In this document: positions 25,895-34,460 of the stretch, one piece after another
How positions within the stretch are numbered: position 1 is the stretch's first letter
How the letters are laid out: every line of letters starts with the position of its first letter
Assembly: GCA_019752015.1 (NCBI GenBank)
Contig: JAIEMQ010000002.1
Coordinates: 62,001 to 126,000 of the forward strand
Reading direction: 5' to 3'
DNA length: 64,000 nt
Origin: Cyanobacteriota bacterium
GTDB taxonomy: Bacteria; Acidobacteriota; Vicinamibacteria; Vicinamibacterales; UBA2999
The notes under the pieces: generated by a model
What the model was told of the DNA's origin: nothing
Database searches by the model: none
What the model saw: only the letters and a program-made list of their open reading frames with translations
Program-made: the position numbers and the translations under genes

Positions 25895-27061
25895 ATGAGA
25901 ATCCTCGTATTCGTGACGTTTTTGATGACAGGCAGTGCGGCATTCGCCCAAGCCCCAAGCCCCACGTCCCAGGCCCCTGTGGACATGGTCGAAGTCGAGC
26001 CGATCACCTGCTGGTGGCGGACCTCGACGAGCGCGGTGCGAATCGGCGAGTCGTTCGGACTGACGCTGACGTGCTCGGTCGTCGAGACCGAGACCAACAA
26101 GGTCGTGCCCGACTTTTCGAAGCTCGACCCGACGGTCGTGCAGTTGCCGCCGTTCGAAGTCCTGGGTGGCGGCGCGCGCGCGGGCGATCTGGTGACGCCC
26201 GGCAAGCGGTTTTTCCAGTACGACTATCGCCTTCGGCTGATCGCGGAGGACGCGTTCGGCAACGACGTGCCGATTCCGCCGCTCGAGATTTCGTATCGCA
26301 TCGAGAGCAAGGTGCAGGGCGGCGACACGACGCAGGGCCGCGACCAGTCGTATGCGCTGCCGCGCGCGTCGGTGCGGTTGATCTCGCTCGTGCCCGACGA
26401 CACCAGCGACATCCGCGAAGCGCCGGCGGCAATGTTCACGGCGATCGAGAATCGCGAGTCGCGCGCCAACATCATGCAGACGGTGGCCGGCGTGCTGTTC
26501 GGCCTGGCCGGCGTCATCGCGCTCGTGATGCTGATCGGCATGATTCGCCGCAAGACGCCGAAGTCGGCGGCGGCGGCCGCGCATCTTGGGCCGCGCACCA
26601 TCCTTGGCGCCGTCTCGAAGGAGCTCGACGAAGTGCAGCGCGCCAGCCGCGGCGGCTGGACACCGGAGCTGGTCGGACGCGCGCTCGCGGCCTTGCGCAT
26701 CGCGGGCGCCTACGCCACGCGCCGCTCCATTGGCCAGCGCCCGGCACTGCCAGGCGAGACGCCCCAGGAGGGCGTGATCGTCGTGCGCTCGTTCGGACGC
26801 GGCGAAGTGTTCGTCTCGGGAGCGGCGACGACGGAGACGGCGGCATTCGCGAATGCGCCGGGCGGATTGTCGGACGCACTGAAGACGCTGACGGTCGCGC
26901 GATACGGGCGCGCCGAAAAGTTCGACTCGATGGCGGACGAGGCCGTGCAGACGGCGATCCGCATCACCAGGGAACAGCAGTCCGCGCACTCGCTGATTCG
27001 CGAATGGGGATCGTCGTTCTCCGCATCGGTCGTCGATCTCAGAAAAAAAGTGTGGTCGTGA
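25895..27061 (+). CDS. Exported membrane protein of the MoxR/vWA operon, unknown family
   Basis: 388 residues: signal peptide 1-18 (ending AFAQ), a periplasmic beta-rich domain to ~190, one membrane span (~195-215, VAGVLFGLAGVIALVMLIGM), and a cytoplasmic helical domain. By place and topology it could be a BatD-like partner, but I see no BatD signature. Right after the signal peptide the linker APSPTSQAP is coded by CCCAAGC heptamers, the same word that makes arrays at 49.6 and 59.8 kb. The upstream in-frame extension through the heptamer array is not credible as protein. Confidence 0.75.
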   Translation: MRILVFVTFLMTGSAAFAQAPSPTSQAPVDMVEVEPITCWWRTSTSAVRIGESFGLTLTCSVVETETNKVVPDFSKLDPTVVQLPPFEVLGGGARAGDLVTPGKRFFQYDYRLRLIAEDAFGNDVPIPPLEISYRIESKVQGGDTTQGRDQSYALPRASVRLISLVPDDTSDIREAPAAMFTAIENRESRANIMQTVAGVLFGLAGVIALVMLIGMIRRKTPKSAAAAAHLGPRTILGAVSKELDEVQRASRGGWTPELVGRALAALRIAGAYATRRSIGQRPALPGETPQEGVIVVRSFGRGEVFVSGAATTETAAFANAPGGLSDALKTLTVARYGRAEKFDSMADEAVQTAIRITREQQSAHSLIREWGSSFSASVVDLRKKVWS

Positions 27062-27081
27062 GGTCGTGAGGTCGTGAATTA

Positions 27082-28185
27082 ATGCAGTTCTTTCGTGATG
27101 TGATCGGGATCATCGAGGCCACGTGGGCCGAGTGGGGCGACATCCGCCTTGATCGGCTGCTCTATTCGGAGGTGACCACCGCGCGGCAGATCCTGATCGC
27201 GCTGATCGGTCTCGCGGCGATCTTCATGGTGATCCGCTCGTTCGGCAATCGCAACCCGGGCCATCACCGGATGGCGCTGCCGGCGCTCGTGAAGGGATCG
27301 GGTTGGTCGCGGGCGTCGCTGTCGCGACACGGCGCGTTGATGCTGGCGCTCGCGGGGCTGCCGTTCTTCATCATCGCGCTGGCGGATCCGCGAACCGCGC
27401 TGACGCGATCGGAAACGACGTTTCCCGGCCGCCGCATCGCGCTGCTGATCGACGCGTCATCGAGCATGCTGTCGGCGTTGCCGTCGACCACGCTCGCGAA
27501 GGGCGCGCCCAATAACGCGGCGTTCTTCACCACGGTCGGCGCGGCGCGATACTTCATCGAGCGCCGCATGTCGGGCAAGTATCGCGACCTGATGGCGCTC
27601 GTCGAGTTCGGTGACGATGCCTATGTCATCACGCCGTTTACGACCGACTACGAAAACATCCTGCTCAGCACCGCGTTGATCGGCGACTGGAACGAATTCA
27701 TGGCGTTCCCGGATCAAGGAACGGTGGTGGCCCGCGCGGTCGATCAAGCGGTCGGGTTGTTCAACGCCTTCGATTACCTCGACGCCTCCGGCAACCTGAT
27801 GGTGATCTTCACCGACGGCGCCGACGCGGACGTGCTCGAGAACGGCAAGACGGTTGACGATGTGCTGGCCGAAGCGCAGAAGGCGAAGATCCCGGTCTAC
27901 CTGATCAAGATCGGCGGCAACATCCAGAACAAGCGCAGCGTCGCCGACGAGTTGTGGATTGGGGCCGTCAAGAAGACCGGCGGCGAATTTTTCTCCGGCG
28001 GCGACGAGGCGACGATCATCAGGGCGATCCAGGCGATCGATCGGCGCGCCGCCGGCAAGATCGAGATGAAGCAATACAGCACCGAGCGGCCGCGCTACGC
28101 GCCGTTTGCCATGACGGCGGCGCTGCTGTGGTGCGCGGCGCTGTTGTTGCGTTTCACGATTCCGACGTTCCAGACGTTTCCGTGA
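27082..28185 (+). CDS. Membrane vWA-domain protein (BatA-like)
   Basis: 367 residues. Membrane spans near 35-52, 90-108 and 345-362 surround a von Willebrand A domain with a MIDAS motif DASSS (~123-127), a conserved Thr in the middle loop and Asp in FTDGADAD. vWA proteins of MoxR operons bind metal-dependent partners in the envelope. Starts shortly after a short GAGGTCGT repeat. Position fits BatA. Confidence 0.85.
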   Translation: MQFFRDVIGIIEATWAEWGDIRLDRLLYSEVTTARQILIALIGLAAIFMVIRSFGNRNPGHHRMALPALVKGSGWSRASLSRHGALMLALAGLPFFIIALADPRTALTRSETTFPGRRIALLIDASSSMLSALPSTTLAKGAPNNAAFFTTVGAARYFIERRMSGKYRDLMALVEFGDDAYVITPFTTDYENILLSTALIGDWNEFMAFPDQGTVVARAVDQAVGLFNAFDYLDASGNLMVIFTDGADADVLENGKTVDDVLAEAQKAKIPVYLIKIGGNIQNKRSVADELWIGAVKKTGGEFFSGGDEATIIRAIQAIDRRAAGKIEMKQYSTERPRYAPFAMTAALLWCAALLLRFTIPTFQTFP

Positions 28186-28215
28186 GTGTAGAGGCGCCTG
28201 TAGAGGCGGTTGTAG

Positions 28216-28237
28216 AGGCGGGACTTTAGTCCCGCCT
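28216..28237. repeat. Palindromic repeat AGGCGGGACT-AGTCCCGCCT, copy 1
   Basis: Ten-base perfect arms with a TT loop, preceded by three TGTAGAGGCG units. An identical-arm copy with a GA loop stands at 53050-53071. Confidence 0.85.
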
Positions 28238-28248
28238 GGGATAACGAC

Positions 28249-28902
28249 ATGAAATCATCTACGTGGTTCGGACAGTTAATCATCGCGATTCTCCTCGTGG
28301 CCGCCGGCGCGATCCTGTGGCGGTCGTCGGAATATGAGCGGCGTCTCGCGGCGGCGGAGCGCGACCTCGTGACGCTGAAGTACGAGGACGCGGCGGAAGC
28401 GGCGGCGCAGCCGGCCGGACGCCTGGCCAACCTGATGCCGATGTCGCCTGCGGCCGCGGACGCGAAGGCGCTCGCATCGACCGCCGGCTACTGGCACGGC
28501 GATTACGACAAGGCGATCGAGAATCCCGACGCGAAGCTGCTCGCGGCGAACGCGCAGTTCCGCAAGATTCGCGAGCAGGGCGGATCGTGGCAGGCGGTCG
28601 TCGGCCGCATGGATTCGCTCGTCAAGCAGTACGCGGAAATCCTCCGCGACGATCCGACCAACGCCGAAGCGGCGTTCAACTACGAATACATCGTCCGGCT
28701 GCGCGCGGTGTTCGCGGCGAGGAAGCTGCCGGTGCCGCCGTTCGACGCGAGAGGCAGCGGCCTGACCGTTCACGGCTTCGCCGGCGCGCCGCCGGAAGAG
28801 TCGGAAATGAAGAAGTTCAAGATGATCGTGCCGATGCGTCCCGACGAGCGTCTCGAAGCCGAGAAAGCGGGCAAGGGCACGACCAAGGTTCGTAAGGGAT
28901 AA
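28249..28902 (+). CDS. Small membrane-anchored protein of the MoxR/vWA operon
   Basis: 217 residues with one N-terminal membrane span (~7-25, GQLIIAILLVAAGAILW) and a helical, TPR-like soluble part (AEAAFNYEYIVRLRAVFAA). No family signature is seen. In other MoxR operons a TPR protein stands beside the vWA genes (BatC/BatE position); this could be its counterpart. A palindromic repeat and 10-mers precede it. Confidence 0.7.
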   Translation: MKSSTWFGQLIIAILLVAAGAILWRSSEYERRLAAAERDLVTLKYEDAAEAAAQPAGRLANLMPMSPAAADAKALASTAGYWHGDYDKAIENPDAKLLAANAQFRKIREQGGSWQAVVGRMDSLVKQYAEILRDDPTNAEAAFNYEYIVRLRAVFAARKLPVPPFDARGSGLTVHGFAGAPPEESEMKKFKMIVPMRPDERLEAEKAGKGTTKVRKG

Positions 28903-28921
28903 CGGAATCTCTTGACCTGTT

Positions 28922-28961
28922 GATCTTGTGATCTTGTGATCTTGTGATCTGGTGATCTTGT
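28922..28961. repeat. Five tandem octamers GATCTTGT, containing the next start codon
   Basis: Four exact copies and one with a change (GATCTGGT). The GTG start of the next gene (28960) is formed by the end of the last unit plus the following G. Confidence 0.9.
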
Positions 28962-30060
28962 GAGGTTCGGCGCTCCAGCGTTTTTGCCGTTGCTGGCGAT
29001 TCCCGCCGCATTACTCCTGCTGTGGTGTTGGCAGTTGTGGCGCCGGCGCGCGGACGCGCGCGCGTTCATGCGGCGCCGCCAGGTTCCGGTCGACGAGCGC
29101 ATTCCGTTTTTCGGCGAGCTGCTGTTCTGGTTTTTCCTCGTCCTCGCGTCGGGAGCCGCGATCCTCGCGCTCGCCAAGCCGCAGGCCGTCACGAATCTGG
29201 TGCGGACCGCGGGGGTCGATCTCGTCATCCTGCAGGACGGCTCGGCGTCGATGCACGTCACCGACGTCAAGGGCGATCGCTGGCAGCGATCGATGAGGTT
29301 CCTGCGCACGCTCGGCGAAGCGCTGCGTTGGGAAAACGATCGCGTCGCCATGGCGCTGTTCGCGCACATGGCGACGCCGCAGATCCGGTTGACCAAGGAT
29401 CCCAACACCTATTTCTTCTTCCTCGATCACCTCGAGGACAAGTCGCCGTTCCGGCTCGAAGACGATGGCACGTGGGACACCAACATCGAGCGCGGCATCT
29501 ACTGGGGCCTGCGGTTGATCGAGAAGGACGAGGAGATCCGCGGCAGCGCCGGCTTGTCGAAGAAGGGGCCGGTGCCGGACGCGGACAACTCGAAGGCGTT
29601 CGTGCTGATCTCCGACGGCCAGTCATGGAGCGGCGAGGTCGCGAAGTCGCTGGCGCTCGCCCAGGGCCGCGGCATTCCGTTGAGCGTGGTCGGCGTCGGC
29701 ACGACCGCGGGCGGCATCATTCCGGATCCGAAGCGAGAGACCAATTCTCCGGTGGTGCGCTCGATCCTGAATCGCGCCGAGCTGACGCGCATCGCGACCG
29801 CCGGCGGCGGCCGCTATTACGAGCTCGATCGCGAAACCGATCGCGAGATCGCCAACCAGATCATCGATCAGACACGCCGCCGCGCCGGCACCACCGGCAT
29901 CCAGGAAGGCACGCGTGAGCTGTATTGGAATTTCCTGTTCGCCGCCGGCATCTTCCTCGCGCTCGGCGTCCTGTTCCTGCGCGACCGAGTCGCCCTCGCC
30001 CTGCAGCTCGCCGCCGCCGTTGCAGTGTTCCTGTTCGTGCAAGCGACTTTCACTCGATAG
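28960..30060 (+). CDS. Membrane vWA-domain protein (BatB-like)
   Basis: 366 residues. Membrane spans near 8-25, 52-68, 325-345 and 347-363; vWA domain with MIDAS motif DGSAS (~93-97) and SDGQSW. It pairs with the vWA protein at 27082 as in BatA/BatB. The GTG start lies inside a GATCTTGT array. The stop codon is followed two bases later by the arm of the GxxExxY cassette. Confidence 0.85.
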   Translation: MRFGAPAFLPLLAIPAALLLLWCWQLWRRRADARAFMRRRQVPVDERIPFFGELLFWFFLVLASGAAILALAKPQAVTNLVRTAGVDLVILQDGSASMHVTDVKGDRWQRSMRFLRTLGEALRWENDRVAMALFAHMATPQIRLTKDPNTYFFFLDHLEDKSPFRLEDDGTWDTNIERGIYWGLRLIEKDEEIRGSAGLSKKGPVPDADNSKAFVLISDGQSWSGEVAKSLALAQGRGIPLSVVGVGTTAGGIIPDPKRETNSPVVRSILNRAELTRIATAGGGRYYELDRETDREIANQIIDQTRRRAGTTGIQEGTRELYWNFLFAAGIFLALGVLFLRDRVALALQLAAAVAVFLFVQATFTR

Positions 30061-30062
30061 GG

Positions 30063-30087
30063 CCACGGAGACACGGAGGCACGGAGA
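30063..30087 (+). repeat. Left arm of the GxxExxY cassette
   Basis: Three CACGGAGR units behind CC. It pairs with 30624-30648; 23 of 25 positions are complementary and the other two are A/G changes in the unit. Confidence 0.9.
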
Positions 30088-30215
30088 GCATTTTTTGCTA
30101 TCGCCCTCAGTGTCCTTAGACGCGAAATCTGCAAATTTGAAACGGTTGTTTGCGGCATTAGTGCGGGTTCTAGCCTCTAGCTCTAGCGCGGCACCATCCA
30201 TGCTCCTAAGAAGAC

Positions 30216-30587
30216 ATGGATCACGAAGTTGACCTCACGGAGCAAATCATCGGCTGCGCGATTGAGGTGCATCGAGCACTTGGACCAGGCCTGCTCGAAA
30301 GCGCTTACAAGCGGGCGTTGTGCATTGAGTTGAAGCATCACCAGCTTCATTTTGAGCGTGAGAAACGCATTCCGCTTCAGTACCGCGGCGCACGCTTGGG
30401 CGATTACTACGTCGACCTCATCGTCGCCAAACGCGTCGTCGTTGAAGTCAAGAGCGTGTTGCAGTGGGAACCGGTGTTCGAAGCGCAAATCCTGACGTAT
30501 CTTCGAATCACGGGCGTCCGAGTCGGTCTGCTGATGAACTTCAACAAGAGCGTGTTGAAAGCCGGTATGAAGCGGTTTGTCTTGTAG
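30216..30587 (+). CDS. GxxExxY protein
   Basis: 123 residues of the GxxExxY family: the naming motif is GPGLLESAY near 23-31, with the conserved tail ILTYLRITGVRVGLLMNFN and KRFVL. The middle (YVDLIVAKRVVVEVKSV) has the D...ExK spacing of a PD-(D/E)xK-like nuclease fold, noted as a resemblance only. Biological role is unknown. It stands alone between inverted CACGGAGR arms, fitting tightly between the vWA gene stop and the next gene's promoter, which suggests a mobile cassette rather than an operon member. Confidence 0.9.
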   Translation: MDHEVDLTEQIIGCAIEVHRALGPGLLESAYKRALCIELKHHQLHFEREKRIPLQYRGARLGDYYVDLIVAKRVVVEVKSVLQWEPVFEAQILTYLRITGVRVGLLMNFNKSVLKAGMKRFVL

Positions 30588-30623
30588 GCCGCGGCTAAGC
30601 GGCACTGGCGTTTAGAAGACAGG

Positions 30624-30648
30624 TCTCCGTGTCTCCGTGCCTCCGTGG
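30624..30648 (-). repeat. Right arm of the GxxExxY cassette
   Basis: Inverse copy of the left arm (units YCTCCGTG), 36 bases after the gene stop and six bases before the -10 box of the permease gene. Confidence 0.9.
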
Positions 30649-30654
30649 TGCGTT

Positions 30655-30660
30655 TATACT
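30655..30660 (+). promoter_or_regulatory. -10 box seven bases before the permease ATG
   Basis: TATACT ends seven bases before the ATG at 30668, and no ribosome site lies between. It predicts a leaderless mRNA. Confidence 0.45.
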
Positions 30661-30667
30661 GCGCGCC

Positions 30668-33085
30668 ATGGACGTTCTGTCTGACTTGAGGATCGCCGCG
30701 CGCGGGTTGATGCGCAGCAAAGGCTTTGCGATCGCCGGCGCAATCACGCTCGCGCTCGGCATCGCCGCCACCACCACAATCTTCAGCGTCGTCTACGGCG
30801 TGCTGCTGCGGCCGCTCCCCTATCGCGACGCCGACCGCCTGGTCGTGATCCAGGGCGAGAAGGCGTATTCGACCGGCCCGCGCATCATGAATTTCTCCGC
30901 GCCGGAGCTGGAGCCATTTGTGGCGTCCGCGAAGGCATTTTCGTCGATCGCGTTCTCAGGCAGAAGTTTCCTCTCGCTACGTAACGACTCCGGTGTGCGC
31001 GGCGTGCCGGTGGCGACCGTATCCGGCGAGTTCTTCCAGACGCTTGGCACCAATCCGATAGTTGGCCGCGTCATCGGCGACGAGAAGGAGCCGGTCGTCG
31101 TAATCAGTGAGCGCTTTTGGCGGCAGGTCTTCGCATCTTCGCCAGACGTACTGGGACAATCCGTGACGCTCGCAGACGGTCCAACCATCGAGCGCACTTA
31201 CACGATTGTCGGCGTGATGCCGGCGGAATTCCAGGTGCCGGATCCGAGGCTGGACGTCTGGCGGACGCTCGCATTTGCGCGCGCGACCGGTGATGGCCGG
31301 ATCCGAGAGCTGGGTGTCGGCGGACATCAAATTTACGCGCGCCTCAAAGAGGGCGTCTCGCTCGAGGCCGCTCGCGCCGACGCCTCCGCGACCGTCGACC
31401 GCGTGCTCAAGCCGCACTTCACCAACAGCCGCATCGACATGTATGCGAAGACCACGCCTCTCAGCGAGTTCGTCCGCGGCACGATCGGGCCGGCGCTGTG
31501 GGTGCTGATGGGCGCGGTCACCCTGGTGCTGCTCGTCGCATGCGCGAATGTCGCCAACCTGATCCTCGCGAGACAAACGTCGCGCGCGAGGGAAATCTCG
31601 ATGCGGCTCGCGCTGGGCGCTCCGCGCGGCCGTCTGATCGCCTGTCTGATGACTGAAGGCGCGATGCTCGCGGTCGCCGGTGCGGTCGCGGGCGTCGCGA
31701 TGGCGTTCGGCGCGATCGCCCTGCTCCAATACATGGAGCCGTCCCAAGTCACGCGGCTTGATGCGGTGGCGGTCGATCTACCGGTAATCGTTTTCGCGAG
31801 CACCGTCACGATGGCGTCGGCGTTGCTGGCCTCGCTGTCGCCGGCAGTCCTGGCCACCAGAACCGATGCCGCATCGGCGCTTCGCGCCGGCACTCGCGGC
31901 GTTGCCGCGCCTGGCATGGTCCGGTGGCTGCGCTCAGCGCTCGTGGTCGCGGAAATCGCAACGTCGATCATCTTGATCGTCGGCGCCGCGCTGCTGGCGC
32001 GAAGCCTGTCGGCGCTGCTCAATACCGATATCGGCGTCAACACTGAAAACGTCATTGCGGCGAATCTCGACATGGCACCGAGGCCGGGCCAGCCCTCCGA
32101 TGAGGCTCGGCGGCGCCAGATTGCCAACGACCTGCAGGCGAGGCTCGCTGCGCTTCCGACGGTCTCCGCGGTTGGCATCGGTAGCGCGGTGCCGCCATCA
32201 CTCGAGCAGATGCGGGTCAGCTTCATCCTCTCAAACGGCAAGTCGAGCGATTCGCACATGGTGACGATGGTGCCGGCAAGCCCCGGCTATTTCACCGCAT
32301 TGCAAATTCGCCTGGTCGCCGGCCGCCTGTTCGAGGATCGTGACGACGCGCTCGCCGAACCGGTGGTGATCGTCAGCCGCGAGGCGGCCCGGCGGTTTTT
32401 CGGCAATGATGATCCCCTTGGCCGCACGCTGCCGTTGATGGGCAAGCAAGTGACGATCGTGGGTGTCGTCGACAACGTCAAGTACACGGGGATCGCCTCG
32501 GGCCCGGAGAGCGTCTTATATGCGCCGTACGCGCAACAACCGGTGATGATGTCGGTGCTGTTCGCGCGCACGACCGGGGATCCCGGCCAGACTGCCGCCG
32601 ACATCCGCCGCCTGATCATGTCGTACGACTCGGCGATCGGCGTCCCCCGGTTATGGACGTTGAACCAATGGATCGCAGACGCCACGGCTCAGCCAAGATT
32701 CCGAACGATTCTACTCAGCTCGATCGCGGTGATCACACTGTGCCTCGCCATCATCGGGCTCTACGGCGTGATCGCGTATGCGACGTCGCAGCGCACATCT
32801 GAGATTGGCCTGCGCATCGCGATCGGCGCGCAGCGCGGCGATGTCATCAGGCTGGTATTAAGTGAAGGCGCCAGGCTGGCGGGCGCGGGCATCATCCTCG
32901 GCCTCGCCGGGTCGTATTGGGCGACGCAGCTGTTGTCGTCATTTCTCTACGGCGTCACTGCCACCGACCCGGCCGCGTTCGGCGCCGCCGCGATCACGTT
33001 ATTCTTCGTCGCCCTCCTGGCGACATACCTCCCCGCCCGGCGAGCGGCGCGTATCGACCCGATGACCGCACTCAGAACCGAATAA
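30668..33085 (+). CDS. Orphan FtsX/MacB-type ABC permease (ADOP family)
   Basis: 805 residues. N-terminal span (~20-40) and MacB-type periplasmic domain, then two FtsX permease units: spans near 280-300, 330-355 and 375-400, and again near 680-705, 740-760 and 770-790. Each unit has the coupling-helix pattern (RAREISMRLALGAPRG and RTSEIGLRIAIGAQRG). No ATPase gene is beside it, as usual for the duplicated orphan permeases of Acidobacteriota. Likely works in lipoprotein or macrolide/peptide efflux with a distant ATPase. The ATG at 30668 follows a -10 box by seven bases; the longer upstream reading crosses the repeat arm. Confidence 0.92.
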   Translation: MDVLSDLRIAARGLMRSKGFAIAGAITLALGIAATTTIFSVVYGVLLRPLPYRDADRLVVIQGEKAYSTGPRIMNFSAPELEPFVASAKAFSSIAFSGRSFLSLRNDSGVRGVPVATVSGEFFQTLGTNPIVGRVIGDEKEPVVVISERFWRQVFASSPDVLGQSVTLADGPTIERTYTIVGVMPAEFQVPDPRLDVWRTLAFARATGDGRIRELGVGGHQIYARLKEGVSLEAARADASATVDRVLKPHFTNSRIDMYAKTTPLSEFVRGTIGPALWVLMGAVTLVLLVACANVANLILARQTSRAREISMRLALGAPRGRLIACLMTEGAMLAVAGAVAGVAMAFGAIALLQYMEPSQVTRLDAVAVDLPVIVFASTVTMASALLASLSPAVLATRTDAASALRAGTRGVAAPGMVRWLRSALVVAEIATSIILIVGAALLARSLSALLNTDIGVNTENVIAANLDMAPRPGQPSDEARRRQIANDLQARLAALPTVSAVGIGSAVPPSLEQMRVSFILSNGKSSDSHMVTMVPASPGYFTALQIRLVAGRLFEDRDDALAEPVVIVSREAARRFFGNDDPLGRTLPLMGKQVTIVGVVDNVKYTGIASGPESVLYAPYAQQPVMMSVLFARTTGDPGQTAADIRRLIMSYDSAIGVPRLWTLNQWIADATAQPRFRTILLSSIAVITLCLAIIGLYGVIAYATSQRTSEIGLRIAIGAQRGDVIRLVLSEGARLAGAGIILGLAGSYWATQLLSSFLYGVTATDPAAFGAAAITLFFVALLATYLPARRAARIDPMTALRTE

Positions 33086-33105
33086 AAATAGTGCTCCGTC
33101 CACGC

Positions 33106-33111
33106 TATATT
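33106..33111 (+). promoter_or_regulatory. -10 box six bases before the DUF1684 GTG
   Basis: TATATT ends six bases before the GTG at 33118. It predicts a leaderless mRNA. Confidence 0.45.
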
Positions 33112-33117
33112 TAGAGT

Positions 33118-33726
33118 GTGCGTCGCTTCCTGATCGTCGCGGGTGTGTTCTTGAGCGCGTGCGGCTCGCAGCCGAAGGAAGAAGACTACATCGCGAAGAT
33201 TTCCGCGATTCGCGCCGCCAAGGACGAGAGCTTCAAGACCGATCCGGATTCGCCGATTCCCGCCGACAAGAAGTCGACGCTGCTGCCGCTCGCGTACTAT
33301 CCGATTGATGAACGCTACGCGGTGCCGGCGTCGCTCGAACCGTCGGCCGACCGCTCGCGCATCGAGGTGCCGACATCGATCGGAAAAATCCGGCAGCTCG
33401 AACGGATCGGCGCGCTCAAGTTCTCGCTGAAGGGGCAACCACTGCGATTGACGGCGTTCCGGGACCTGGAATCGCAGGGTGTCAATCGGCTGTTCGTGCC
33501 GTTCGCCGATCAAACCAGCGGCACTGAAACGTATCAAGCCGGCCGATACATGGAGCTCGATCCCACTCCAACCGGCATCTACGTCGTCGACTTCAATGTC
33601 GCTTACAACCCGTACTGCTACTACAGCCCCGAGTACGACTGCCCCTTCCCGCCCAAGGAGAACCGGCTCGAGGTGCCGATCCGCGCCGGCGAGAGGATGC
33701 AAAAGGCGGACATCAGCACTCCATGA
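33118..33726 (+). CDS. DUF1684 lipoprotein
   Basis: 202 residues. Lipobox LSAC with Cys15 places it on a membrane as a lipoprotein. The DUF1684 core is recognisable: VPFADQTSGTETYQAGRYME and YNPYCYYSPEYDCPFPP. This family is common but uncharacterised. The GTG start follows a -10 box by six bases. The gene overlaps the HAD phosphatase by four bases. Confidence 0.88.
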   Translation: MRRFLIVAGVFLSACGSQPKEEDYIAKISAIRAAKDESFKTDPDSPIPADKKSTLLPLAYYPIDERYAVPASLEPSADRSRIEVPTSIGKIRQLERIGALKFSLKGQPLRLTAFRDLESQGVNRLFVPFADQTSGTETYQAGRYMELDPTPTGIYVVDFNVAYNPYCYYSPEYDCPFPPKENRLEVPIRAGERMQKADISTP

Positions 33727-34460
33727 TCAGGGATCAGGGATCAGGGATCGGGGATCAGGGAAGAGCTGTCGCGGATCTCCATGCGATCGTGTTCGACTTC
33801 GACGGCGTGATCGCCGACAGCGAGCGCCTGCACCTGCGCTCCTACCAGGAGATCCTCGCGCCCGAAGGCATCACGATCTCGAACGAGGACTACTACAACC
33901 GCTATCTCGGTTACGACGATGTCGGTGTGTTCAAGGCGGTCGGGCGCGATCAGGGTGTGGCGATGGACGATCGTCGCGTGTCGGAGTTGATCGCGCGCAA
34001 GGGCCGGCGGTATGAATCGCTGGCCGCGGCGGGCGAGATGCTGTTCCCCGGCGCCGCCGACTTCATTCGATCGGCGGTGGAGGCGTCGGTGCCGATCGCG
34101 ATCGCGTCGGGAGCGCTGACGCACGAGATCGAGGACGTCCTCGATCGCGCCGGCCTGCTGCCGCTCTTCCCCGTGATCGTCGGCGCCGATCAAACCGAGC
34201 GCAGCAAGCCGCATCCCGAGCCGTATCAGGCCGCGTTCGCGCGCCTGCGGGCGCACACCGGCCGCGATTTGATTACGTGGCGGACCGTCGCCATCGAGGA
34301 CTCGCGCTGGGGCCTCGCCTCCGCACGCGACGCCGGGCTGCGCTGCGTCGCCGTCACCAACACCTACACGGAAGCCGAGCTTCGCGCCGACGCCGAGCTG
34401 GTCGTCCCCGGTCTCCATTCACTCACGCTCGAAGCGCTGGATGCGCTCTGCGCTGACTGA
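33723..34460 (+). CDS. HAD-family phosphatase, beta-phosphoglucomutase-like
   Basis: 245 residues. HAD motifs: DFDGVIADS (nucleophile Asp and acid Asp), Ser/Thr in IASGAL, Lys in RSKPHPEPY, and acid pair in IEDSRWG. The cap insertion is the helical C1 type. It should hydrolyse a phosphate ester or move phosphate on a sugar. Residues 2-13 (IRDQGSGIGDQG) are coded by a GATCAGG array and precede the fold, so the useful start may be later; the ATG at 33723 overlaps the DUF1684 stop. Confidence 0.88.
   Translation: MIRDQGSGIGDQGRAVADLHAIVFDFDGVIADSERLHLRSYQEILAPEGITISNEDYYNRYLGYDDVGVFKAVGRDQGVAMDDRRVSELIARKGRRYESLAAAGEMLFPGAADFIRSAVEASVPIAIASGALTHEIEDVLDRAGLLPLFPVIVGADQTERSKPHPEPYQAAFARLRAHTGRDLITWRTVAIEDSRWGLASARDAGLRCVAVTNTYTEAELRADAELVVPGLHSLTLEALDALCAD
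33725..33759. repeat. Five tandem heptamers GATCRGG at a gene start
   Basis: Five copies, one with G at the variable base, starting on the last base of the HAD start codon. Confidence 0.9.
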
